From positions 8,665,192 through 8,729,191 of the forward strand of contig WARS01000014.1 of the NCBI GenBank assembly GCA_008933995.1: a stretch of 64,000 nt of DNA, written 5' to 3'. The stretch comes from Datnioides undecimradiatus (taxonomy: Eukaryota; Chordata; Actinopteri; Lobotiformes; Datnioididae). This document shows, piece by piece, positions 49,770-62,182 of this stretch. The first letter of the stretch is position 1. Each line of letters starts with the position of its first letter. The notes below the pieces were generated by a model. It worked only from the letters and a program-made list of their open reading frames with translations, had not been told where the DNA came from and searched no databases. The position numbers were made by a program, and so were the translations under genes.

Positions 49770-50090
49770 ATGCGTATAGTTCCTCATTAATACTAAAAAT
49801 ATAAAACATGCAAAATTGCAAACAGTGTTCAAAATATTACAGAGAAATTGCCATTACCATCAGGAAATGATGACTTACTAATAAGGGAAATGACACTGAT
49901 TGACAGACACTGCCTGTTGGAGTGATGCACTAACAGCCTGCCATAACACGCCTCTCATATTATGACAGGCTGCCGGTAGCTCGCCCCACTCTCTATTAAA
50001 AAAAGGGACTTTTACAGCTGAGAGGTCCTTGAAGCCGAGTAAGCTTTTAGCCTTATATTCAAATGCACCGCTGGTAAAGGGACAGTTATC

Positions 50091-50311
50091 TCACATTGAT
50101 CTGGCATCACGCCTTTTTCCAGTACTTGCACTTTCTAGTGGACTGACTGTCTGCAAGGACTGTAGGTGTTTCATTGTCTCTGCTCCAGAATCAGGGTCTG
50201 ATTCCCCTGTTGGTGCCATCTTTGGGGCATTTGCTAACAACTGTAGTTTCTTATCACTGGGACTGATAAACAAGAGCAGCCTGGCCTTTCTGATGGCTTT
50301 TGCTGTGGCTG
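50091..50311 (-). CDS. candidate terminal exon, about 73 codons, unidentified
   Basis: On the minus strand, an acceptor-like stretch ending tgtcactttacag abuts 50311. The frame (entered in phase 1) runs through a Lys/Arg-containing start (AIRKAR), then a Ser/Pro/Glu-rich region with SPSDKK and GESDPDSG, and ends KRRDARSM at a TGA (50093-50091). Codon use is mixed and the peptide is low-hydrophobicity, plausible for a disordered C-terminus. The pyrimidine tract of the acceptor is only moderate, and no polyadenylation signal was noted just downstream. The frame is also open further upstream, to 50456, through a K/F-rich translation of AAAT repeats that is surely not coding. The plus strand is open over the same bases, so chance is a real alternative. 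No family recognised. Confidence 0.27.
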
Positions 50312-50418
50312 CTGTAAAGTGACACAATGGGAAGGAGTTGTGTTTGCCTTTCATCATCTGTGAGGGAACCAGGAGAGCAGAAAATTGGCTTCTATTGCCC
50401 TTTATAACTCTTCTCTTC

Positions 50419-50441
50419 AAAAAATAAATAAATAAATAAAA
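50419..50441. repeat. (AAAT)n microsatellite
   Basis: Run of aaataaataaataaataaa. Confidence 0.9.
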
Positions 50442-51168
50442 TATAGACCTGAACAATGGCTCCCAGTGCTAGCTGCTGTGTCAGGGCCTGTGTCAGCGAG
50501 CCCCATTGGGATAGTTACTCACCAGCATGACCCATAACAGCATGAAGGGTCAGCAGTTGCGGGTCTGTTGGAGGTGGTAATCTGCAGACCGCCCCTGGCT
50601 GGAGTGAGTGTGCTCCGCATGGTTCAGCCAGTGTCTAGGTGCAGACTTTGAACAAGGCGGGTGGGGTTATATTGGTTTGTCACAACCCTGGAGGCCCACA
50701 GATCAAACAGCAGGGAAGAATGTACCAAATGACATCTATTAAAAAACTTGCTGCACTGAAAGGAGGAGGAAGAAATCAACAGGCCCAAACTTTACACAAA
50801 AGGCTGTCAATGCTGCAAACTACCAAATAAATTAATGACGCCTTTTCCACTGTGGAACAGAAACAGCACCCTCCATCTAGGTACTTGTCCACTCACTGCC
50901 CATCCTGTTGTGTGGACCCCTTCGACAGTGGCGCTATACTCTGTCATGAAACACCAAAACACAATCATCAGCATAGAATAGCAACTTTTTTGCATATGTA
51001 TTACTTTAAGTCATATTAAGATTAAGAGCTGAGATTACAGACTTCAATATGTTGCCTGTTTGCTGATAGCACAGATGGTCGTGGTAATACGATATGTTGG
51101 GCTAGTCTAATAGGCTGATTACAGTTGTCTTAGACTTACCTGAACCCCAGTAAGGTCAATTACCTCTC
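50442..51168. other. non-coding stretch, no gene seen
   Basis: No exon, RNA or repeat was recognised. Confidence 0.5.
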
Positions 51169-51637
51169 TGTCACAAATACCACATGGAGGAACAGGGAGG
51201 CCGGAGAAGATGAACCCATCTGCAGGCAGACACCAGGAGTGGAGATAGTTAAACAGTTTATTGTAAGGCTTACGGTTGGTTGCGGCAGGCAGGGTCGAAA
51301 CCAGGTAATGAGTCCAGAAACACAGCAAACAAAAACCAAGAGGAGCAGGCAAAAGCAAAGTCCATGAACAGGCAATTACCCACAAAAACACAGATCCTTG
51401 GAAGGAAGGCACATGAAAAAGCACAACAAACCAAAGCAGAACAAAGGAAGGTGATGCAACATATATAGACTGGGGAGTGCAGGCAAACAAGACACGGGTG
51501 AAGTTAAAAAAACAACAACAACAAAACAACAACAATCAAACATAAGAAACAGGTGAGCAGAGAGACAAGAGGGAACACCTTTCAAAATAAAACAGGAAAT
51601 CAACCCAAAAACGCAGATGGAGACTCAAAACATGACA
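51169..51637 (-). mobile_element. LTR-like repeat family, copy 2 (most complete)
   Basis: 469 bases bounded by tgtca at the left and tgaca at the right, a short terminal inverted repeat of the TG...CA kind. Read on the minus strand it has an LTR layout: TGTCATG start, a TATATAT box (51461-51468), an AATAAA signal about 200 bases later (reverse complement of tttatt at 51257-51262) and a GTGACA end. It has no internal coding region and no adjacent primer-binding site, so a solo LTR or short non-autonomous LTR unit is the best reading. A (AAC)n expansion lies at 51506-51535. Flanking bases (ctctc and ccttc) do not form an exact target duplication. A 138-codon frame inside is an artefact. Confidence 0.6.
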
Positions 51638-51644
51638 CCTTCCA

Positions 51645-53030
51645 CCACTAATCCCTTTCTTCCCTGCATTGTCCCTTGCTACAGATCATGCCGGCACACC
51701 ACAGTACAGTCTATTTCAATTCATTCAGACTAATAAACAAATAAAAACTACAGGGGGGAGAGTTATCATTGTATTATCTAAGAACAAGTTGCTCATATTA
51801 CTTTATTCCTTGCAACCAATCAACTAGCAAATGACAATATGTAAATGTGACAATATAAAGCTATTAATAATAATATAAAGTAAGTGTAAGCTCTGAACTG
51901 TTTGACCACTGGCAAAATGACATTTTCCAGCTGCTTTAACTTTATGCATTTTCAATGTATTGGATTACATTCTTCTATGGTAAACAGTGAGAAATAGCTA
52001 GATTCCATTTAGATTGGCCTGTTGCATGGTAACTTGCACCTGTCATTTCCCACTATGCCAAGTCAGAAGCTCTGTTTTATTATTTGTTACAATGTGCACA
52101 TCATCAATACTTTTCAATGAGTACTGTAGAGAGTTTTACTGCACAGGATCAAAAGTAAGGAGCAAGAAGGACAAAAAAAGAATTCAATAAAATCTAATTA
52201 TTTCATTAAAAAAAGTTATTTCACTTCTCAATACCTATAGCAACATTAATAAAGACAGAATTCCCAGGCTTTGTGTCTTTCACTGTACTGAGCTTATATA
52301 AATGCTGTTCTTTGATCCCTGTATGGGACGGCACAGCTCTAAGTATTCATGGAGGGCCTCGTGACAAGCAAACTTCTAAATATTGTTATGATTACTTTTA
52401 CATTGGTCTTGGGTGGTTGCATAAGGATGTTGTATCTCATGACCGTGAATGTGCTGGGATGAGACGCAGGATGAGTAAACCAAGGTTTACACCATGAAGA
52501 GGATTAAGTACAGGCAGATGATACTGTGTTCTGTTGGTCTGAATCTTAGCATTTTATGTAGCAGGATTATCTACAGAGCCTGAGACAATGCCCACACTAA
52601 ACCAGCTAAATCTGGAAACGCCAGGCGGTCCTCATTGGTGCTTTTCAGGCTGTTTCTTTAAAGATGTTTGTCCACAAAAAAACGATCGGTGTGGGAGTTT
52701 GGAAGTGTTTGAGGAAGGACTGGGACTGACAGATACAGCCTGGTTAATCTACTGACTCCCGGCAGGCTCAGTCCTTGTCCCTCTTCTACTTTTACTATCT
52801 TTTAATGTGATCAAGTTCTGTCCAGTGATACAGTTCATACCGACAAACTGTTGGAAGGCCACCTCACCAGCTTTACAGGGCCACAGGTATTACAACTCAG
52901 ACGTCTTTCATGAACTTTATGTTGATTGGTGAAGGCCTGGTCAATCACTCTCAGCAGGAGACTTAAACTGGATAGTCTGTAGGTTCAATTAGTAGTGGTT
53001 AATTATCAGTCTAAGGTGACATTTGCATTG
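51645..53030. other. non-coding stretch, no gene seen
   Basis: Unique AT-rich sequence. The small open frame 52273-52497 has no domain. Confidence 0.5.
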
Positions 53031-53240
53031 TTACTGTTTTTGTCTTTTTACCTCTTATCCATCATTGCTTTCTCGCAGATCCACCACATTCTCATCATTC
53101 TCTGCATCCTTTTCTACATTTCCTCTTTCTCTGTTCTCTTTTCTCCTTTGCTCCAGGAGCAGATCTCAAAGAGCCAAAATTTAAAGCGTTGGTTTTTCCG
53201 CCTCTGTCTCTCCGTCCTCCCTCTTCTCTTCACTGAGATT
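53031..53240 (+). repeat. pyrimidine-rich tract
   Basis: C/T-rich plus strand (ttctacatttcctctttctc, cgcctctgtctctccgtcct) gives a spurious Phe/Leu/Ser frame of 98 codons. It contains an acceptor-like gctttctcgcag at 53069-53080, but the following sequence has no credible exon. Confidence 0.65.
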
Positions 53241-56200
53241 CGCTCTCCATCTTTCTCTCCTCCTCTTGGATGTCAGAGGAAACTAATTTAAGCTGGAGGT
53301 CTGAGCCTTCAGCTCTTTCCAATCTGTCAAAACAGAAGAATTGTTCCAAGATGAAAGGACAGATCCAGGCCTCAGGATATTGAAAAGGACAGAGCGAAGT
53401 TTTTTATAAATATATAACTTATATAACTTATGTGTAACAGAAGGCTTAGAGAGGATGTGGTATCATCAGATGTCCTCCCTAAAAATCAGGTTTTAGCACG
53501 CTGAGGATGAGATGGGAGCTTCAAAAAGGCTACAGGATAGAGGACGGTCATGCTCTGAAAAAAGTTACGTAAGGAGAATATGTAAAATGACTTTTTGCCA
53601 AAACGTATCATCTCTTTGAATTCTACTTTGCCAGCAAAGTCTAGATTTAAGTGCTGTGGTGCTGAATTGGCTCATCATGAAGTTTGGTATAGACTGTCAC
53701 TGCCTTCTAAAGATGAATTGTAACAGCTTTAGTAATGACTAGCTTTAGTAGTAGTAGTGCCACCAATAGGTTGGAAAATTTGATTCAGAGAGAAATATTT
53801 CATCAGTAAGTTATCGAATAGCCGTTAAATTTGGTAGACTTGCTATTGCAGGATGGATTATTATTATTATATTATTATATATCGATTAACAAAATCGATT
53901 CACTCATTAGTCTTTGCCTCGATAAAAATGATGAAAATATGACAAACGTTCTTCCTTTATCATATAGCATTTGCGTCTTTAGTGGATGAACATCACAAGT
54001 GGGTTAATAATGTCATGGTGTGCTCAGACAGATACGATTAACATATAATTTGAGCACATTGGATTTATAGACTGTTGTTTATTTGCCCCACAGAGCCAAT
54101 GTAAATAACTGTACAGTTGATTGCTGTTAGCTAGCTAGCATTTGGTGGACTTTTTCCTTGGTCCCTAAAGAAAATGCGCCAATTCCAGAGCTTCATGAAT
54201 AAACAGACATTTTCAACTTATCTAGATACATCTCTATGTTTTGTGCCACAAAGATATCTTTCTCCTGACTGGCGGCCTTTTTTAAAATTCATTTTGTGTT
54301 CTTTTTGTGAACTGCTAGCATGTCTGTGGACTCTGTGGTCTTGTTTCCTTTATCATTTACAGCCATGCATTTTGCATTTTTATCACGCAGATTTGCTTTG
54401 GTCTCAGCTCTGACACCTTTACATGAAGTTTATTGCTTTATTTGTTTTAAATATGAGTCCACGGGGCATTTTTATTGCTCTTAGTCTTTATGCACTGCAT
54501 TTACATAAAAGGCAAAGGCCCGATAAATAATGTATACATGAGAACAGGGTAAAAACACGTTGTAATGATGAGTGTATCCCTTGCCGGAGAACAGCAGAAA
54601 CATATAACTTTAGAAAAGCAGCTTCCAAAAAGACCAAATTACAGTCTGTATGTGTAGACAGATTTTTTTTCTTTTAAAAAAGAAACATGAACAATATCTA
54701 TATCTCTGTGAATGCCCTTCAGTTGTGTTGTTGTTGTTGGTACAATGCAGTATCACTTTTATTGTTAATACAATTAGAGCACTCCGTCACATCCATCCAA
54801 CATTGACAATAAATCAATTTTTATTTGGTTTTTGAAACGTTGAGTGGAGCCCAAGTAAGCAATCTCTTTACAAAGACAGATATTTGATGCTTTTTAAAAT
54901 AGCTCTTAGTGATGGATAATCTGGCTCTGAGCTAAAAGGCCCAGTCATTAAGTGGACATTTGTCCCAGAACACAGTAGTTGCTGTCCTGTGGCCAAGAGC
55001 CCAACTAATGGCCAACTGACTTACCTCACAAATGTGTCTTTTTTACTGTAAGACAATGCAATGTAGAGCTAAAACCAACTGGAATTTGATATAAAGAAAT
55101 GTAACACAGTGAAAAGTTACATCACAGCTGCTTAACATCTGCTTAATTTGCAGCAGCAAAGTCAAGAATATTCCAAACATTAGTCAAACTCTACCTCAAG
55201 GTAACAGACACAGAGGAAGAGCAGGCAGGGAAAGGAGTTGCTGTGAAGGAGGAATATGTCCTGCAGACACCAAAGCAGATAAAGCAGACAGAGCAAACAC
55301 ACAGCGATAGAAATGAATCCAGAAAAGACACTTTCACATCCGGCAGCTGCCCAGCAAAGTTAAACCCAGCTGTAGCGTGTGTGATGACAATGTGTTAAAA
55401 GGTTTTCTGCTGCACTAAATAAAAGATGATCCTCTTTCTTAAGTTTTTTTGGTTCCAATCATTCTGGCTGGCTCGCTCAAACCCACAAACTAAATCTGTC
55501 CCGCAGTGAGTCAGCCAATTCTCCTCAACATTATAGACGGATGGCCAAATAAAAAAAGAAAAGTGAAACAACAAAGGTTTACAAAAGGTTATATGAGTGT
55601 AAAAATGGCCTTAACAGTGCCACGGTCTTCACCTCCACCATCTGGTCACTGCACAACTGGATCTTCATCTTCAGAGCAAACTTATGAACTAACTGAACAA
55701 ATGAACATGGGCATTTCTGGTGACACCATATATGTGCAGGGAGACAAGAGAGAACATCTGACAGACCATCGTTTGATGATATGTACAATATAATAGAATT
55801 TACATAGAGACAGGGCTATAAAGGTGTAAACAGATGCGTCATGTGATACAGGAAATCCTGGTGAGCTAGAGATGCTCAGTGAGCTTCATAACTCCTTGAC
55901 TTCAATGAGACCTTTTAAGTAGTTTTACTTTTTCATCTGTCACCCGTTTGTAGCACTGTGGTACTGTATTTGCTTTATAGGCCTACAGTCAAAACCATAT
56001 CAGACTGATATCATGTTGCAACTTAAATGCATAATAGCAGTCTTCCAGCACACTAAAAAGACCAATTCTTAGATCTCGATGCCTGGTGGGCATGCTTTAA
56101 AGCTGCACCAGCCTTGGACTTTTGGCTCCTGAAGCTGGTGAGAAATAGCACTTTGAGCTCTGACATGCAGAAATCCTGTAATGTGAAATCAATAAACTGC

Positions 56201-57074
56201 ACAAAGCAGTCGGTCTGTGATGCCTTAATGAAACAAAGACTAAAGAGAGGCAAAGGATGTCATGGCGGAGAATAAAGCCGCCTGTGGTGCTAAGTGAGGA
56301 AATACAACTTTTTATGAAGCACTATCCAAAATCTGGATTAAAGAGTGCTGCTCAGTTACAAACGACAGTACATAGCATAGGGAATGAGGGACTGTTAAGA
56401 CAACATTGGTTTGCAGAAGTCTTGAACTTGGAGTTGGAGAACCACCAATAACATTTCTTCTGATGACCTGAGAGGACTCGTGGACCTCTGTGACATCAGC
56501 ACACTGATATCTGGAGGAGTCAAACTGCCTACTTGAGTTTTACCTACAACTATACCCATTATGGTCATATCGCAGGCTTTTAGCTGTGGTTGGTTTGTGG
56601 TCATATATCGGTCCTGTTGTTTGTGCAGCCACACCCAGTGATGTCACAATGTACTGGTGCACCTGGAGTACTTGGACCTGGAGATAATTCTAGTAAATTA
56701 TAACACTGATCTTCTGTCAGCAGCTCTGGTAGTTGGTCATGGTTGAACCAGGAAGTCTTACAATACAACACAACAAATTCAACCATTATCACCTTTATCT
56801 CTTAAACCCACAGAAAGATCAGCCAAACCCACAGTTCTCCACAGCCTAAACAGGTGATCACACACTGAATATACTGGGTTTTTCCTTTCAGTACACAAAA
56901 ATCTGTTATTGCAGGTTGATACTATCTGACTGATAGCGTTTCTCTCCACAGCTGACTTCTTCTGAGCAAACAGCGGAGGCAAGCGGAGACAAGAGCTATT
57001 TGAAACCCGGGCCTCATTCATTGATTTAGTTTCCGTCACCATAAGAGATTGTATTCACACTTCTTTATTCGCTT
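53241..57074. other. non-coding stretch, no gene seen
   Basis: 3.8 kb of mostly unique AT-rich sequence with an (ATT)n patch near 53861-53880. Open frames at 54174-54413, 55506-55793 and 56395-56634 show no domain. Confidence 0.5.
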
Positions 57075-57100
57075 ACACACACACACACACACACACACAT
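57075..57100. repeat. (AC)13 microsatellite
   Basis: Uninterrupted AC array, first of four dinucleotide arrays within 0.8 kb. Confidence 0.95.
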
Positions 57101-57544
57101 TCAAAAAACAACTAAAACACGTTTCATAAGGCCACTGTTGAAATGAACGTGAACACCTTTTTTGGAGGAGTTAATCCAGATTTTAATCTCAGTTTTCACC
57201 ACCCATATAGCTGATGAAGTCACATCCTTGTTTCCCTCTCGAACATGCTGCACAATCTTTTTTTTTTGATCTTCTCCGTCTTACATAAAATGTTAAATAA
57301 ATAAATCGGCCGTCTGCGGCATGAGCGCTGATGTGACAGTCCCTTGTCAGAAAGTGTCCTTCAGCACTGGTGGCAGTTTCTCGCGGTGGCGTCCCATCAC
57401 TGTTCCATTCATAGAAGAGAAGGATGACTGTGTGGTCCTCAGTTTGATAAATGCTGCTTCTGACACTCCATCAGTTTAATTGTGTATTTATCTTACCTCG
57501 GGCACTTCCAGAACTTAGATCCACTCCAAACTTCATCACAACAA

Positions 57545-57546
<2 letters not shown>

Positions 57547-57583
<37 letters not shown>
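57547..57583. repeat. (GT)18 microsatellite
   Basis: Uninterrupted GT array, complementary in sense to the arrays at 57075 and 57822. Confidence 0.95.
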
Positions 57584-57585
<2 letters not shown>

Positions 57586-57663
57586 TGAGTTTGAGTTGTA
57601 ATTTGTGTATCCCAAGTGGATAACGTTGCCTCTCTGATTAAGTCAAACTTTTAAAACTATATA

Positions 57664-57692
57664 TGTGTGTGTGTGTGTGTGTGTGTATGTGT
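57664..57692. repeat. (TG)n microsatellite
   Basis: TG array with one TA step near its right end. Confidence 0.93.
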
Positions 57693-57814
57693 CTGGCTGA
57701 ATGGCCTCTAATGCTAAGTCTTGGGCTATCCATTGGCCATGCTACCACTATAGCTAGCAGGCCCAAACGCTACAGCAACAACAAACAGCATCATTTTGCC
57801 TCTATTCACTAGAG

Positions 57815-57846
57815 CACGCGCACACACAGACACACACACACACACA
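57815..57846. repeat. (CA)n microsatellite, interrupted
   Basis: CA array with CG and GA interruptions (gcacgcgcacacacagacac), directly preceding LTR-like copy 3. Confidence 0.9.
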
Positions 57847-57897
57847 ACTAAGCTGGAAGCAATCAGATCTGTTAGAACCCATCGCAGTCAACCTGAT

Positions 57898-58216
57898 GCG
57901 CGTCTGGCAGTTCAAAATGGTTAACATAAAGAAACACAACTTACACAGGCAGTCAGCACAGTCCAAATAATCCAAAGAAGAATCCAAAAACAAAAATCCA
58001 TAAACGCAGGAAACACTGGGAAGCATGGAGACAAGATAAGGAGACGATTCACTCCCGTAAAGGGCCTGATAAGCAATATATAGACGCTGGAGGTGAGGTG
58101 AATGAGACACGGGTGATAGCAATCAAACAACATGACACAGGAGGGAACAGGAAACAGGAACACAGGAGGACAAAACTCTACAAAATAAAACAGGAAATGA
58201 TCAAAACAACAGAACT
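57898..58216 (-). mobile_element. LTR-like repeat family, copy 3 (eroded)
   Basis: It shares ccaaataatccaaagaagaa, ccaaaaacaaaaatccataa, gcaatatatagacgctggag, gagacacgggtgatagcaat and caaaataaaacaggaaatga with copies 1, 2 and 4, in the same order and orientation. The TATATAT box is kept near 58077-58084. The AATAAA region is lost, and both terminal TGTCA/TGACA ends are missing, so it is truncated or more diverged. A 106-codon minus frame across it is not coding. Confidence 0.55.
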
Positions 58217-58379
58217 CTTTGGATGGACGGAGTAGTTGGTGGGCTCTGAATGAATGTATAGGAGGAGGACTGCACCAATCAACAACAGAAGAAGGTATCA
58301 GCCGTTTAAGTTTTTACAACAGCAATATCAATGGCTCACTGAGAGATCAGTGTTACAGCTGCAGTCATTATTGATATGT

Positions 58380-58408
58380 GCACTCACTGGCCACTTTATT
58401 AGACACTG
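58380..58408 (+). mobile_element. fragment of a widespread teleost repeat
   Basis: gcactcactggccactttat followed by tagacact matches the start of a very common fish dispersed repeat (cactcactggccactttatt, from memory). Only about 30 bases remain recognisable. Confidence 0.5.
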
Positions 58409-61124
58409 CTCTCCTTTGTTTCAACAGTTTGCATTTGGCCGCGAAGGAAAACAGGAAGTATTCAGAGCAAAACCCTAATCACGACACCCACCCTGTGACT
58501 GGAGCTGTGCAGAAGAAGAAACAGAAATTTGGTTTCTAAATTCTTTTTTAGAGACAGCGATACTGCAAAACAGCTCAGACCTTCAAAGTGTTTTTCATCC
58601 CTCCACCTTCTGCTGCACCTCTCAGCCGTCAATCACTCCACAATCTCTGCCTTAACAAGTCAGTCCCTTATTCATTAGGCTACTTAGGCCGCTGCTGTCA
58701 TTCAAAAATAAGGGTAAATAATGATAAAATGGACATCTCCGTGGGCGCATCTCATTTGCACTGACGTGTCTCTCACTTGTGTCTTTTTCCTTGTGTCTCA
58801 GTTCCTCCCGCAGAGGACACATGGAGAGATGCAAGGAACCCATGCGCGGAGAGAGGAAACGAGGACACACGTTTCAACATTAATGAGACGTCCTTTCCTC
58901 TGAAGAGCGACGTGAGGAGGCGTTTGCTTTGATGACGATCACTGATCATGGCTGATCAGCTGTCAGTCACATCTGAGGCGTCTGCACTGTGTTAATATTA
59001 ATAAAGACCCAGAGTTCTCAGTGTCAGAGCAGCAGCTGTTTAACCGACACCTGCACATGAATTTATACTGTGTCCAACACTCAGACACAGTGCCTTCACA
59101 GTATTGATTCATTGTATGCATCTGCATTAATTAATAACTTGATGGTGAATTAATTATTGGATAACTTATGGTTATGGTTCTTTAGGACACCGGATATTAC
59201 TTATTAGACTAAATGTTTCAGGGGAAATGATCTAATTATGTAACTCAGATCAAACCCGACACTCCGGAGTGATCAAGGAGGTAAAAAAGGTCTGTTCCTG
59301 ACAGACACACTCTGTGACTCTCTCTGCACCCTGAGGCAAAGTTAACAGGGAAACAACAGATGATGAAAATACAATTTGGTAATAAATAAAGAAAGTTGGT
59401 GGCTGTTCAGAGCGACAGCTAACACAGATTTGTAACTCAGTGTTGAATCAGAAAACAAAATCTAACAAAGACCAAAACAACTTCAAGTTCACTTGAGAAT
59501 CAAGGAGTGAAGGACTATCAAGAGACTTGAGATGCAGAGTTTCTCTTTTGTATCCGTTTGGTTGCTGAAATGAGCCTCTCTGTCTCTCTCTGCTCCTTAT
59601 TTGTACTGTCATCAGTTGATTTCACTGCACAGTACATTAAGCCTGCCCTTGAAAAATGTTTTATTTATCATTTCCAGACATCAAAAACAAACGGCTTCTC
59701 TTTGCTGTAGTTATTCTAACATTTATGGAGGTTGTGTGTACCCTCTGATATTATCTCTTCACATAGAGCTCCTAGGACTCAGTTCCTCAAACACTGGAGT
59801 AGACACATATTAAACTGTTTCCCAGGGTTTTTAAATGCCACTTTAACGGCTTCTGAATAATTTAGATATCTGAATATTGAACGCCTCAAGTGGCCTCGTA
59901 CGCTAAACTCCAACAAACACGCAGCCCTTTGAAACTTAATTCTTAATATCTTTCTAGTTTTGGCAGCTGCAAGCCTAGAATCTCATCATTCAATCAAACA
60001 ATCAACAATTTAACCCACAGCTTGACTCAGGAGGCAAAGGTAAAAGGTAAAAACGTCTTAGATGAAGAGCAAAGATGCAAACATGAAAATGCTGGAAAGC
60101 TAAGGTGCACAACAAAACGACAACCTGACTGATAACTGGTGGATATGGACCTATATGTATGCTTAGGGGCGAATGGGGGAATGAGAGGTAGGTGAGGAGG
60201 GTGGGTAGTCCATCCTGCCAACCTGTGCTGCTTTCAGTAAGACTCAGAGTCTAATCCACTTTGTAAAGACTCTGTTTTGGGTTCCAGTCAGTGGTGGAGT
60301 TATATTTCCCAGCTTCCAGTGTCTTAGTTGACTAATCAGATTGCTTACTTTCATTACAACCTGTTGTGCGAATTCAATTTCAGTCCGTCTTGAACGCTTC
60401 CTGGGCTCATTTACATGTGTCTGTTTAGAGATCAGAGAGCTATCTGTTCCACCCAAGACACATAAAGTTACTGTTAAGTGTAAATGGGCTCTAAGTGACG
60501 CTGCTGAGAGGACAAGAATCCTTTCAGGGACAAGGGAAGACTAAAATTTACTGTATCTGGCACCGTCTTCGCATTTCAAATACATTTAATACTCACTCTA
60601 CACTTATACTGAACATCAAGTTATCAAGAGCAGCTGAAACACCATCAAACTTTCTCCTACTTTCTGTGGATCGTTTATGACACCAGTCATTAGTTTCCAA
60701 CGTCCTCTCAGAAGGCCGACGAGCAGCAACATCTCTGTCACAATAAATAACTTGGACAGCAGAAAGAAACCAATCTCTGGAGGGCTCCCGGTGCACTCTG
60801 GAGGCTCGGCATAAGTCTGTTTGCATCTCTGCCGAGGCAACGGGTGGAACTTTAGCTGTCAGGGGTTGACTTGAAGTCATGAGGAGTGGGAGGGGAATAG
60901 TTGCACTCGGTGGCGTCAGGATGATATATCGTTTCGTGTCAGCCCACTTTAAAAGACCAGCCCTCTCAATATGCACGATGAGAACCACGTTGGAGGTTGA
61001 AGCGGCACATGATGGGCTGCCCACATGGATGCATTAAAAAGTCTGACATCGTTTTTAATCACATGACCTTTTCAGCTTTTCTTTAAAGGATCATCTAGTC
61101 CTCCTCCTTCTCCGAGCTGATGAG
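58409..61124. other. non-coding stretch, no gene seen
   Basis: The minus-strand frame 61024-60593 (143 codons) has mixed composition and some CpG but no recognisable motif and no convincing splice pair. It is the only open frame here that a search should re-check. The rest is AT-rich unique sequence. Confidence 0.4.
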
Positions 61125-61260
61125 GCGATGATGGCCTCTCTGTGTGAGCAGGTCCTCTCCTCTTCACCGAGACGTTTGGCTAATTAATCAAACTGCCGCC
61201 CTGATTGGAAAATTGTTCTCACCTAATGGGATCTCCCATTCACACAGAGACACAGAGCAG
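61125..61260. promoter_or_regulatory. candidate conserved non-coding block
   Basis: Compact, complex sequence with ggctaattaatcaaactgcc (61178-61197), gccctgattggaaaattgtt and ctcacctaatgggatctccc. Homeodomain and CCAAT-like words sit close together, just before a purine-rich tract. Inference from texture. Confidence 0.25.
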
Positions 61261-61425
61261 AGCCACGGGGAGGAACTCTAAAGACAGACATAGAGGAGAA
61301 GGGGAGATAAAACAGAGGAGAAGAGAGATGAACTGAAAGAGAGAGGATACAATAAAAGACAAGAGAAAGATGACGAACAATGGGAAAGAAAGACGAGGCA
61401 GGACATAAACAGGAAGCCAGGCTGC
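61245..61425. repeat. purine-rich tract
   Basis: A/G-dominated plus strand (gaggagaaggggagataaaa, gaagagagatgaactgaaag). Confidence 0.7.
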
Positions 61426-61819
61426 CTTAGAAGGGGGATAATTATATTAGATGAGATCTAATCAGAAATCAACATTGCTCATCACCAGCAGGGTTGCATT
61501 TATGTCAGAGCTTTGTAAATCAAAGATTCAACCGCTCTGATTAACTTGAACTTTTTTTTAAAAAAATTACATTTAGAAACTCGTTTCTCGCTATCGGTCC
61601 ATGTTTCTGACTCTGGTCTTACTCTCATGTTGTAAAACGAGAAGATCCCACCCAGATGCACAAGATTTATGGGATTTACTTCAGGATGTTTGTGGACATA
61701 GTAAATGAAAGCGTAAGTATTATCATATTTCTGTCAGTATTCGTTGTTTACTGTCACCAGGAACGTGCTGTTTATTTAGTGTGTTCAGGTTACTGTGTCC
61801 AGTGTGGCAGTTATCACAG

Positions 61820-62182
61820 TGTCACATGGAGAAACAGGGAACTAGAGGAGATGGACCCAAGTGCAGGTGGAGACCAGGAGCAGAGCTGTTCAACAGTTTA
61901 TTGAAAGATAAAGGGCTTAAGCTTACAGGTGGCAAGCTTACAGGTCGAAGCTTAACACCTAGACACTAGGAAAACTCCAGAACATAGGTACATAAACACA
62001 AACAACGAACTAATGGAGAACAAAGGAACTTACATAGAGTGAGGAAGTGCAGGAAAACAAGACCCAGGTGAAATGAATGAACTAATCAAACACAGGAAAC
62101 ATGTACATGTTGGTGCAGGAGGGAAAACCTTTTCAAAATAAAACAGGAAACCAGCAAAACAAGAAAACTTAAAACCATGACA
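61820..62182 (-). mobile_element. LTR-like repeat family, copy 4
   Basis: 363 bases from tgtcacatggagaaacaggg to aaaccatgaca, again with TGTCA...TGACA ends. It shares agaccaggagcagagctgtt, aacagtttattgaaag (the AATAAA signal on the minus strand, 61897-61902), acaagacccaggtgaaatga, aatcaaacacaggaaacatg and cttttcaaaataaaacagga with copies 1-3. The TATA region is degraded to acatagagtg. A short internal duplication (gcttacaggtggca, then gcttacaggtcga) lies at 61920-61945. No coding region. A solo-LTR reading is favoured. Confidence 0.6.

Noticed and set aside
51119-51535. 138-codon minus-strand frame
   Set aside because: It lies inside LTR-like copy 2, where related sequence in three other copies does not keep the frame.
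53069-53240. Acceptor-like gctttctcgcag followed by an open frame
   Set aside because: The downstream sequence is still pyrimidine-rich low complexity. No donor or protein-like composition.
60593-61024. 143-codon minus-strand frame with some CpG
   Set aside because: No known motif and no good acceptor/donor pair. Kept only as a note that a translated search could revisit it.
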